A stretch of DNA of 29,372 bases from Stramenopiles sp. TOSAG23-3 (lineage: Eukaryota; Sar), in NCBI GenBank assembly GCA_900128585.1, contig LT642238.1, positions 1 through 29,372 of the forward strand, written 5' to 3'. Positions 1-10,600 of this stretch are shown here, in pieces (position 1 is the first letter of the stretch; each line of letters starts with the position of its first letter). The notes under the pieces were generated by a model. The model worked only from the letters and a program-made list of their open reading frames with translations. It was not told the DNA's origin and made no database searches. The translations under genes and the position numbers were made by a program.

Positions 1-10
1 ATGCGAAGAG

Positions 11-463
11 ATGAAAATGGGGTATGATGCGAGAGGCACTGAAATATTGAAAACGAGAAAGAAAATGGTTTTGTTGGAAGTGGAATGTATGAAAAAAATT
101 ACCCAAAGCATTTCAATGCGTTTTAACTATATGTGTCGTCGAAAACCCTGCTTCCTTGCAGATTTTTACAACAAACAGTTTTTCCATAGGAGATCTATTA
201 CAAGTTTTCAAAAACCACATGGTGGGGTTAAATTGCGCCAGTGTTCTCAAAAGGAAATAACTTTTGTAAGAAGACAATTAGATCAATACATTATTCGGGC
301 TGCCAAGGTAGAACAAATTATCAAAGCGCGCAAAACTAAGGAAAGAGATCTTACGTGCTGTTCCAAAAAAACATTTCTTGGAAAGATCAATTTAAAGGTG
401 TTATGGCGAAAAATGGTGACACTTCATCTTGCTAGTAACGCAATTTACGGAGTGAACCATTAA
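11..463 (+). CDS. Unidentified 150-aa ORF, possibly a decayed element fragment
   Basis: An ATG-initiated open frame of 150 codons, rich in Lys and Arg, that I do not recognise. The stretch KEITFVRRQLDQY followed by a charged helix-like segment looks protein-like, but no catalytic motif is visible. The same frame continues for about 35 codons past the stop before a second stop, and the DNA to about 640 is more GC-rich than the AT-rich surroundings. Both facts suggest a broken longer frame rather than an intact gene. A tail motif of the local retroelement lies just downstream at 649-688. It may be part of a mobile element. Being a real gene is unlikely but cannot be excluded. Confidence 0.22.
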   Translation: MKMGYDARGTEILKTRKKMVLLEVECMKKITQSISMRFNYMCRRKPCFLADFYNKQFFHRRSITSFQKPHGGVKLRQCSQKEITFVRRQLDQYIIRAAKVEQIIKARKTKERDLTCCSKKTFLGKINLKVLWRKMVTLHLASNAIYGVNH

Positions 464-648
464 ATTTACAAATTGCCCCGGTGTGTAGATGCTGCCTCCC
501 ACGAGACGATGGGGTCGCGGAGGGGAAACTGTCAGAAGCACAGCAATTTGTAGCCTGTTGCGAGGGTGCAAGAGGCGGAAAGTGTAATAATGATGGCCAT
601 CACACATAATTAATTGACAGGGAGACCCCCACCCTTTCTCCACCTGCG

Positions 649-688
649 TGTTAAAAACAAGAAAATTGGCTGTTATTTTATAGTAAAA
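649..688 (-). repeat. Isolated tail motif of the local retroelement
   Basis: On the minus strand this reads as a diverged copy of the terminal motif found at the 3' ends of the elements at 11.2, 13.1, 20.6 and 22.0 kb (core AACAGCCAATTTTCTTG followed by a T/A run). Only the terminal motif is present, with no coding part attached. Confidence 0.5.
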
Positions 689-1439
689 TCTTCTTACATA
701 AAAAAACTAATGATATAGTAAAAATAAGACTTATTTTTTTATTCCAACCAACTTAGTGTACTCTCTAGTAAAATATAGGAAATATTCAGTAGACGAACAC
801 ACAGGGTGATTTTTAACTAATAATACAGGGCAGCGAAGTGATTTTTTATTTTTTCACGAAAATATTTTGCTGCAAGTACAAGTACAAAACATTGAATTTC
901 ATCGCAAAAACTAAATAATCTGATTATGATAGATTGAGTGCACATGGTCAAACTCCTCGTACAACTGAAACTGAAAATGATATATAGGCATAAGCTGTAG
1001 TTACTGAACTGAAAATGAGATATAAACTGTAGTGTGGATATTATTTTTAGCTCTACTATAATTTTAGACATGCCTACCAAAATAACAAACTACACGGAGA
1101 ACAAAAAATGTTGGTATTATAAGATGAAAGAGTATTTATGATGGGCCAAAAATGGAAGTTGCCATCAAGTATATCGTTGCCTATTTTTGCCTGTTTTATA
1201 TTGTTGCCTATTTCGGTAATTCGCCCAGTCGCCACTTAGATAAGTTGGCAGTATGGTATTATTGAACTAGCTGCGGCACAAAACAACAAAAATAATATAA
1301 ATGTTGTCCTCGCCCGCAACAACAATCGCAACAAAAATAATCAATGGTAGATACTAGAAATGAAATGCTGTACCAATCTAAGGAGTGTCTGTGTAAGTAC
1401 ATTAATAGAAAACTACTATTTATATAGGTAATTTATAAA
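689..1439. other. AT-rich stretch without a gene; imperfect tandem repeats
   Basis: No credible coding sequence on either strand. An imperfect direct repeat lies at about 968-1034 (two copies of ACTGAAAATGA..ATA..AA.CTGTAGT). TTGCCTATTT occurs twice between 1174 and 1215. Confidence 0.5.
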
Positions 1440-2250
1440 AGTACTTCGGGAGTTGTGGAATCTTCTTCAAATCTCTTCCGATTTCAACGAGGCACTTGCA
1501 TTTCCCGAGTCGCACAACGCACTGCGAATGAGGCGGTGTCCACGGTCGAGTTGCGCTCTCAAAACGCGATTCTCTCCGAGGGACTCCGAGTTGTGAAATC
1601 AATGATTGAAACTGGTAAGTTATTTTCGGATGCAAAGCAGGCACAGCTCCAGGTTGTGACGAACCTCAAGCTGAAGAAAGGCTAGAATGGCAAAGAGAGC
1701 GGCTTTGCAGTGTTCAGGGTCTTTTGAGGTTACCAATGGGTGCAAAATACGCACCGTTTATTTTCCAAAAGTTGGCCCTCCAGGTCATCCGGTACGCCCG
1801 TTTGCGATGGAACTACCGCCTGTCGTCGGCATACCTGGACGATAGTTTCTCGTCGTTTGGTTCAGAAGCACGCGTGCGCACCGCTCCAAACAGAGTCGTT
1901 GCCCTGTACTACTGCTTAGTTTTTCTTGTCAATGAGGCAAAGATTCGCCCACACCAACCCAACGACTGATGCATCTTGGTTTCATCATCGATTGACTCCG
2001 AATGACTCTTGAGTCGTCAGTGCAGACCCAGCAAAAGATCAAAAGACAGGTTTCCGACCTGGTCCGGGGCGAGCTAAACGTCACGACGCCTCGAGAGCTT
2101 GCGAAGCTCCCGGGGCGTCTTATAAATCAGATGCCCGCCATCGGAGCGCTCGCGCGAATCCTAACAAAAGCGTTTGCACACTATATTTCCGCCACGATCG
2201 CAGAGGCCGGTCTAACCCCTGCGGACCGCCACGGATGGGATTTAGGGTGA
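1440..2250 (+). pseudogene. Broken DIRS/Ngaro-like reverse transcriptase
   Basis: Several out-of-register frames together carry the landmarks of a DIRS-type reverse transcriptase. The frame over 1682-1969 has RLPMGAKYAPFIFQKL, the counterpart of the LPFGLxxAPxxF motif, followed about 20 residues later by the polymerase motif YLDD. From 1969 a different frame reads MHLGFIID, then a TGA stop at 1993-1995, then LRMTLESSVQTQQK, matching the LGFxID..RMT..P..K block that closes such RT domains. The run to 2250 holds RELAKLPGRL and PAIGALARILTKAF, the usual connector towards RNase H. The 1455-1685 frame upstream is less certain. At least two frameshifts and one in-frame stop make it non-functional. 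The island is clearly more GC-rich than its flanks, as expected for an insertion. No split direct repeats or tyrosine recombinase are visible, so the element is incomplete. Confidence 0.75.
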
Positions 2251-2742
2251 AGATCCCCATTCCCCGCGGTTGCTTAAAAGTATGATTAAAATAAACAGAT
2301 TAATAGATAGCATAAACAGAGCATCAAATACTCTATTATTTTTGTCTATCAATAAATTCTATTTTCATAAAATTAGAAGTACATTTTTGTTCGTTGATTA
2401 CAGAGGACAATATAATTTCGTAGTTAGTAGAACTATTAAGTATAATATATAGGGTGGATTTGCTTGTCTGAAGAGACCAATATTATTTGAGAGCTAACAT
2501 TGAATACTATTAAAAGAGAACAGTATTATTGCAAAATTAGGGTACGGGCGGAACAAAATGCAATGCCTTTGTATGACAGTGTAAGTATAGTGGTCTTATT
2601 TCAATTAGTTAGGGTTAGTACAGCATTAAACAAAGAAACCCAAATTTTTCTGTCTCAAACAAAATGAAGAGTAATTTAATGTACGAGAATATATATCTAA
2701 TGTTGTATTTAACACATAGTGTTAAGGAATAATTGGGCATAA
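2251..2742. other. AT-rich spacer, nothing recognised
   Basis: Very AT-rich sequence with only short open frames of simple composition. I see no gene, RNA or element feature. Confidence 0.5.
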
Positions 2743-3036
2743 AGGTCCACCGAACGAACACCGACACATGAAAAAGGAAGAACTCCTATTCGGTATTCAA
2801 ACGAAAACAACGAGGCTATCAAAGCCATCAAAAACGATAGAGACGGTATATAAACCGTATCGTACACAATTGGGGATGCGTCGATCAAACTCGACATTTA
2901 CGAAAAAGATGAATACCGGTTGACTAAAATAAAGTCACCGGAAACGCACCACTTTTGGGAACGAAATCAGCCGAAACTGAGAATAATATTCTTAGTTCAG
3001 CATAGGAATAGCAGGGCGAATCTGATCAATTCGAAC
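2743..3036 (+). pseudogene. Possible decayed coding fragment, unknown family
   Basis: One plus-strand frame is open from 2743 to 2850, has a TAA at 2851-2853, and is open again to the TAA at 3037. Unlike its neighbourhood it reads like ordinary protein (for example DASIKLDIYEKDEYRLTKIK) with normal codon variety and higher GC. No start codon fits and I cannot assign a family. It could be an old gene or element remnant, or a chance open stretch. Confidence 0.22.
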
Positions 3037-3039
3037 TAA

Positions 3040-4656
3040 GATTTAGCGAAAAAGAAATCTCCAAAAGAAGCCATTACATGCAAATAGCATAGGCTACCAC
3101 GGAAAAAGAACAAAAACATTGAGTTCATATCGTGAGAAATATTCATCAAAGTGAAGATGACGATTACTGCAGTCACCGCATGACGGTAGTAGCAGTAGTA
3201 AATGACATGTAAATGAATGAATCATTACATCCGCTCGCGAGGATGCATGTCACAAATTTAAAAAGGAAAGATAATAATCAAAGAGAAGAGAAAAAGAAGA
3301 AATTAACGTTAAAACGTAGAAAAGATTATAAAGTTATAAATTCAGTTAAGAGACATACAATACAAGTACGCAGTTTATTATATTTTTTGTCGTTCTGAGT
3401 TTGGATTTTTGAACTGGTTGCTCAAGGCTTTAAGGAGTTCTCGACTATAAGTGACAATAGAGATGATTTGTCGTTCAGAACTAGCAGAAATACTATGTTT
3501 TATAAATATATTATACAATAAAATATTAATCCTTCTCTCTTCAGTAGTAGTCGTCTATCATATTTTATTGTGATTCCAAGTTCTTCTACTTAACTGTACA
3601 AATAATTATTTATTGAAAAAATAATAATCATCAGATCACGACACCCATCATACATATTTTCTGACTTTGTTCTATATGTTAAGGAATTCTAGTACTGACT
3701 TGGTATATTTACTTACAGAAGTTCTTGAATGTGTGTGATGAAGTTAATTCCATGTATGTACTAATTGCTAGGGAATATAATATACTCTAATTAATACATA
3801 AGTATAAACAAGGTAAAATATTAAATAACCAATATTCCTGTATTCAATGCTATAAAACCCATTATCGCAAGTGGGCACTGCGCGCAAGGAGAGATAATTT
3901 GATACTCCTTCTCAGATCACTTTTTTAGTAGGTACATAGCAATCATGCAGGGTACAAAAATTATTACGCTACTGTCATTACACATACATATGAATAGCAT
4001 TACAACTCAGCTATTTTCGATGTACTACATTATATTGAGCACATATTTTATCGTCCAATCGAGATGAAATGACACTTAGTGTATGACGCCTGTTATTCCT
4101 ATGCTACGTTTGACTTTGTAGGTCGTTTTCTGATATTTTACAAAGTCATTTCGGATGTATACTTAACAAACACAAGTACGTATTAATGTTGTGTATATGC
4201 TATTTATTTCCCCTATTGTGTTCTTATACACGTTACATATAACCTCAAAACCGCTGTGTGTGCCTGTATTAAATTGACGTTTTTAGCATGTAAATACAAT
4301 TATCATACACTTTTTTTTCGTTTAACAGAGGAATAGGGTTATGTAGTCACTACGTGTCTGCCGTAGCATTTTTTACTCCGACTGACTATTGCGCCGTGGC
4401 AAAAAAAAATGTTTGATGGTTGCTATTCCAATGTAAGTAAGTACAAAAATTGTTGATGTTGGAACAAAAATGTTTAGTGCTATTAGATGTACTGAAAAAA
4501 TTAGAAAACGGCCTTAAAAAAATACTACAGGTAATAGGATCACGCATGACTATACATCAACACAATATAAACTAAAAACTCATCAATGGTAACCTGATAC
4601 TAAAAATAGCAGGCACACAGGCCGAGTTTGTGAAGTTGTCGTTTACTCTAATAATC
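3040..4656. other. AT-rich spacer upstream of the PI3-kinase gene
   Basis: About 1.6 kb with no credible gene. It should contain the promoter and 5' UTR of the kinase gene, but I can point to no specific element. AATAC..CAGG.AATAGGATCA at about 4520-4541 recurs near 24780-24800. Confidence 0.5.
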
Positions 4657-7600
4657 ATGCATGTGATGATGATGATGAAGAAAAAGTGCAGCAACAATAA
4701 TTGCAATCTTCTTGCTGCAGCACACAATAATTACGCACCATCGATTCAGGCGTGGTTCCTTTTGTTAACAGTCGGTTACAAAATAACCCATCTCCAATTT
4801 CTTGCTTTGCTGCCCAGAACCACCACCACGGGAAAACCAAACCAGATATCGACAAGAACGGGCGCAATTATGATAAAAGGGGTGTCACGAACCTCGGCGC
4901 CTAATACTGTTTTGGATGTCTTGATTGCTGTACATACTTTCAAAGGTAGTTCAACTGATACTTTGGCGGTCCGTAGTGGAGAATACGTCGCTTTAGGATT
5001 TCAAGAAGAAGACGTTGACGGATGGATTAACGTAACCAATGTTACAGGTGTCTGTGGTTTTGTGCCCATTTCGTATGTAGAACATACCATGAACTTGCAG
5101 TATGATGTCCTGGCCAAAGTTAAGTTTGCTTTTCACGGAGATCCCGGAGAGAGTCAAATAACATTATCGCAGGATGAGTTGATCTTGGTGTCATCGTCGA
5201 CAAAAAATTGTGAATGGATAGCAGCGAAAAGGTTCCAAGAGCACAGCTGTGAAGAAGGGTACGCTCCAAGGTCGTATATTGAAATTGTTGCCGACGAAGA
5301 TAGTCCTGAAGGTAAACGCTGTTTTGCAAAGAAAATTGGTTTGTTGGGCGATCATGTTTTTGCTGCTGCCCCCGGTGCTGTTATTGAAGAACGTAGTGGG
5401 AAAGGGCACAATTTAACACCACTGCAAGCGAGACACAATGGTTTGAGGCTCCGAAAAAATCGCGCGAGAAGTGTTAGTGACATGAGAGGTAGTAAGAAAC
5501 CAATGCATAGAGTAAACGGGGATGAAAGTACTTCTGCGCGAAAACAACAAAGGAAATATGGGCCTGACCTTTTTGACTCGTGTCACACGACTCCATTACG
5601 TCATAACAAAAGAACCCACCCAATGCCAGTACGTACCGCGTATATTTTTGGCGCTGAGAATATTTTCGTAGAACGATTTAAAACGGCAAAAGAAGGATTG
5701 TCATTGCACGGGTGGTATACCCCGACCGAGAATATGAAAGTAGTAGTTGTAGTTGATCGTGAAAAACAAAAGGAAATGTTAGGAACGATAAAGTCGGTTA
5801 ATATTGACGGGACGTATGATGTACAACTAAAGCAGACGATGATGGTTGGCAAAGCAAGTGTCAGTCTTTTGCAAAATGTTTCACGGCAAGACATTGTACC
5901 ATCAAAATGGTCCAAGGTGAGCGGGAACACACCCCCTCAGTTTTTAACATGCATGCAAAATGGAGCGACAGGATCGCAGCGATGTGTAGGCACGGTAAGA
6001 GATATTCCGTTCGTTGCATCCCTGGCAAGTAGTGCCGTTGCAAACGGGACATCACCACCAGAATTCGAGCTTGAACAAATCTTAAGCACATTTCATTACC
6101 TTCGATTCCGGGACTTAGATGTAATTTTTGAGGAAGGGGAAGAGGGTCATTCTATATACATAATTCTAGAAGGCCAAGTCGGAGTACTCTCAAATGGGCG
6201 AGAACTAGTGCGCCTAAAATCCGGAGAGTGGTTTGGGGAAATTGCAGTGTTACAATGGAATCGCAGAACTGCGACTTGCTTTTCAGTAGGAAATACCACG
6301 CTGCTCTGCATTAACAAACACGAATTTAGTGAAATAGCAAATGCTTTCAAGTGGTTGCGCCCTGCAATGTCCTCACTTGCCGCGCACCGAACTGGAAAAC
6401 TGTTAAGCAGGGTTACATTTCTTGAGAATTTGTCTGAAGATGAATTGACTCTGCTTGGCGGGGCGTTTGTGTATAAAGGGTACCCAGACAATTCTGTTAT
6501 TTGTCGTGAAGGAGAGGTTGGCAATGAATTCTATATCATTGTCCATGGCACTTGTAGAATTACAATTACAAATAGTGACGGCCAGCAAGAGTTTTTAAGG
6601 GAGTTAGAAGCTGGTTCATGGTTTGGGGAGGTTGCCTTAATTGAAAATTGTTATCGAACAGCAACCATATCTGCTTCAAGCCATGTTACTCTCCTCGTTT
6701 TAGCCGCAGAAAAGTTTGAGGCTTTCATAAAACGATCCTCGCAAAAATTCGTCGACAGTCTACGCACTAACATCACGTCTACAGTTTCTCAGATGGTGAC
6801 AAATATACCATTTTTTAAAAATGTAAGTAATAAAGAGCAACTCGCATCTTTATTTCACTTACAGCAGTTTGAGGAAGGCGATGTTGTATTTCGCGAGGGG
6901 ACGAAGGGTGATGCTTTTTATATTTTACAAGATGGAGCATGCCGAGTTACGATAAACAATGAAGCCGATGTAGACATGCTGGTTGCACAGTTGCGGACAG
7001 GAGATTTCTTTGGTGAAGTGGCTCTTTTGAGTCAAAGCGTAAGAACGGCTACTATTACATGCAGCGAACGCACGCGGCTTTTGGTGCTCCCATCCTCCTC
7101 GTTCAAGAGTTTCCTCGCCGTCGCCCCCGAGGTTAAACAGCATTTGCAACGGCACATGCAGCGTGTGTTGCAAGACGATAAAACAGCAGGTGTGGTAAAA
7201 CATAGCAGGGATGGGCCCCTTGGTATCAAAGCTACGTTTGTAGATATTGAAATGTTAGGAGGACTAAAAGAAAGATCGTACATTCAGTTTGCTAATTCAT
7301 TAGAATGGCGAGATGCTCCATTGTTGTATCGATTGCCCCGAGGTTTGAATTCCATGATTGATTCTCTCCCCAAGCGCATTTTGAAGCCGAACATTACTCG
7401 CTTTCTGAGTTCATATCTTGACGAAAGAATGTACTCCAAAATGACGGAAAAATTCAAGAATCAGACGATTACCTTGAACATTTTTCTACCGAGACTGAAA
7501 GATAATTTTGAATTGCATTCACACGACTTAGAGAAAAACTATCATTTTTCACTTTCCTTGAGTATTCATTGTACCATATTAAATGCAATGGAAGAGTTAG

Positions 7601-10600
7601 CGAGTGCAATGGAAGATACTTTGAGTACTAAAGGAGCAGTAAACCTTGCAGGTTATGGTTTCAAAGTTCTTGGGAAAAGCAACTATTTGATTGGCAATGG
7701 AAAAACACTGGGTATGTATCGTAGTGTACAAGAATGTCAACGATCAGAGAAACCATTACAATTGGTGCTAATACAACTTATTTCAATAAGCAATGGGGAA
7801 CATGTAAGCGAAGAAGCGAATTATTCAGGGACTGATTTGGACTTGCTAGAAGAGGAAATAGAGTTTTTGAGTAATGGCAAAGCAGAGGGTAACAATGATT
7901 TACGAAACAAAAATGTAACGCAACTTCGTAAAATTAGAAAAAACGCGAGTGTGTGGACTTCCATTGTTGTAAAACCCTTCAGAAAAACTAGTGTTGGGGG
8001 CCTCAAAACCACCGCTGTTCAGGAAGGGGAGATAGTGCTGGCAGTATTTGCTAATTCAACAGATGTCCGAGAAGAACATGGTTGGTGTGGTGTAATTCAG
8101 CAGTCGGTTCATGGGTTGAAGTCTGGCATTGTTCCACGGAGAATAATAGAGCCTTTGTATGAGACCCCCCCTATTCAGTACGATATGAATCGATTTATTC
8201 AGCAAAATAAAAGGAAAAAAAGCAAAATTTTACTGAACCGCTCTTCCGTCACCATTGGAGGAATCATTGACGCTCCAATAATTAGCCACGAAGGTTCCTC
8301 ATTGGGGCCTACTGCTCTAGATTCCTCTACAGTTGAATCCCTTGATGCTGCAGATGATTATTTGGTAGATGCTGGTATAATAATACCGAAGTCGGAAGTA
8401 ATTCGTTCGTGTGTTTCGGCACCCTCAGGGAAAGATCAGTACATAAATATGCTAAGTGGAAAACGATGGATTGAAAGTTTTGAACATTCATCTACCGGAA
8501 TTTTATACACGAAACATGCTAGACAAGCCGCATCATTGAGAGTCAAAAGAAAATCCACTTCTCAGGAAAAAACGTTTTTGCACTCATCTAGCGTTGGTAG
8601 AATTCGCGGAGGAAGAATTGAGTCCGGGAGCTCCACTATATCTGGGTCCTGCAGTAATGCTGATACGCTTAGGCTGCCGTACAGGGTACGTCTTGTAGAA
8701 ATAGTAAATTTGCGGGCATTAATTAACCAGGCACACGCTTCGGTAGACGGCTATACCCCAGGCGACACATTTCATGCATTGGGGGGGGTGGTACAGATCT
8801 TAGTTGAAATAGTATTTGGCGGTGAAGTTTTGTCCTCTAATAAATATGAAGTGAACTGCGATTGTGTGTCAAAACGCTTTGGTGTTTCTTCGAATGCAAC
8901 TCTTCATTCGAAGTGGTTGAATTTTAAACTACCAGAGCCGTACAAAGATGAAACCACCCTTACTGTAGATGATGAAAACCTACGCGGAAACTTTCACATT
9001 GAAAATATGCCTTTGAACTCGAAGTTATGTTTCTCACTTTTTCATTTCCCGAAAAACTGTAAAGAACCCCTGAAAGCTGTAGTTCTTGGTGGCACAAGCA
9101 TAACCGTTTTCGATTTTCGTCGTGTTCTTCGAGATGGAGAGCGCAAATTGGGGATTTGGCCTCTCAAAGCAGCAGATAAAAAAATATACTGTAAAACAAA
9201 CCCTTTGGCGCAGTCTTTTCTATATGTTCGTTTTGATAAATTCTCGCGAAAGGTTAGATGCTATTTACCTATACGGCTTGGATGTGAAAAACGCGCTAAT
9301 AGAAATTTTCGCCACGATCGTAGTGAAACTCAACGCGAGATACCAAAAAAAGTGTTGGATAGTTTTAAGAATACTTGTGAACGTTTATACAAGGCTGGGC
9401 CATCTCATATTTTTACTTTAGCAGAAAAGGTGCAAGTCTGGTCTTATCGAATGTCCCTGATGCACAAGACGATAGCTCTACCGTTCGTTATATTATCAGT
9501 CGATTTTACCAATCGTGGTCAAGTACAAAAATTGTATGGTTTGCTTTGTGAATGGGATCGCCTGAGTCCTGTTGAGGCTATGGAGCTTCTTGATTACCGT
9601 TTTAGTGACTACCGTGTAAGGCAATATGCCGTCCGGGTGCTTGAGAACTTGTCTGACAGCGAGTTAACAGAATTACTTCTGCAGCTTGTACAAGTCCTTA
9701 AATACGAGTCATTTCACAGGAGTCCCTTGTCGATTTTTTTGCTCCGAAGAGCGCTTTTAAACCAACAGGAAGTTGGGCACACGTTGTTCTGGCTTCTACG
9801 GGCCGAAATGCACGATCCTTCGTGCTCTGAGAGATACGCTAGTCTGATGCTAGCGTATTTAAATAATGCCCAAAACCATATACCGATATTGAGCCTTCAG
9901 AAAGATGTAAACACTTTTCTTGAAAATGCAATTTCAAAGGTTGTTCAAGAAGCACAAAAAGGAAAATCTGGAAATTCACTACGAAAATTTGCACAAGAAG
10001 AACTAGCAAAAATAAATGGAATGTTACCCGAGAAATCGTTTTTGTGCTTAGGCTCTGAGTGGGAAGTAGGGCGCATTATTGTTGAAGACTGCAAAGTGAT
10101 GAATTCAAAGCAAAAGCCTCTATGGGTGGTATTTCAAAATGGAGATGGACATGAAGCTAGCGAAAAAGTATATACGATTTTCAAAAGTGGCGATGATCTT
10201 CGACAAGATCAAATGACACTGCAGATTCTCAGGTACATGCAGCGTTTGTGGCTAAACGATGGGATCGATTTGCGTTTGACACCTTACCGCTGTGTTGCAA
10301 CTGGGTGGAACGTCGGAATGCTAGAAGTAGTGACAGAATCAAACACAACGGCCAATATCCAAAAAGAATTAGGCAGCATGGGTGCGCTGAAGTCATCAAG
10401 TTTATTCGTTTGGCTGAAAGCACAAAACAACGGGAAAGATAATTGGGGCGAAGTGGTTGACAACTTTGTAAGGAGTTGCGCGGGTTATTGTGTTGCATCA
10501 TTTGTTCTAGGTTTGGGGGACAGGCATGCAGATAATATTATGGTGAAAAAAGATGGCCATTTGTTTCATATCGACTTCGGTCACTTCTTGGGTAATTTTA

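Noticed and set aside
5120-10501. Many 60-125-codon frames on the minus strand across the PI3-kinase gene
   Set aside because: All lie opposite a continuous frame with recognised domains, and none shows a family motif.
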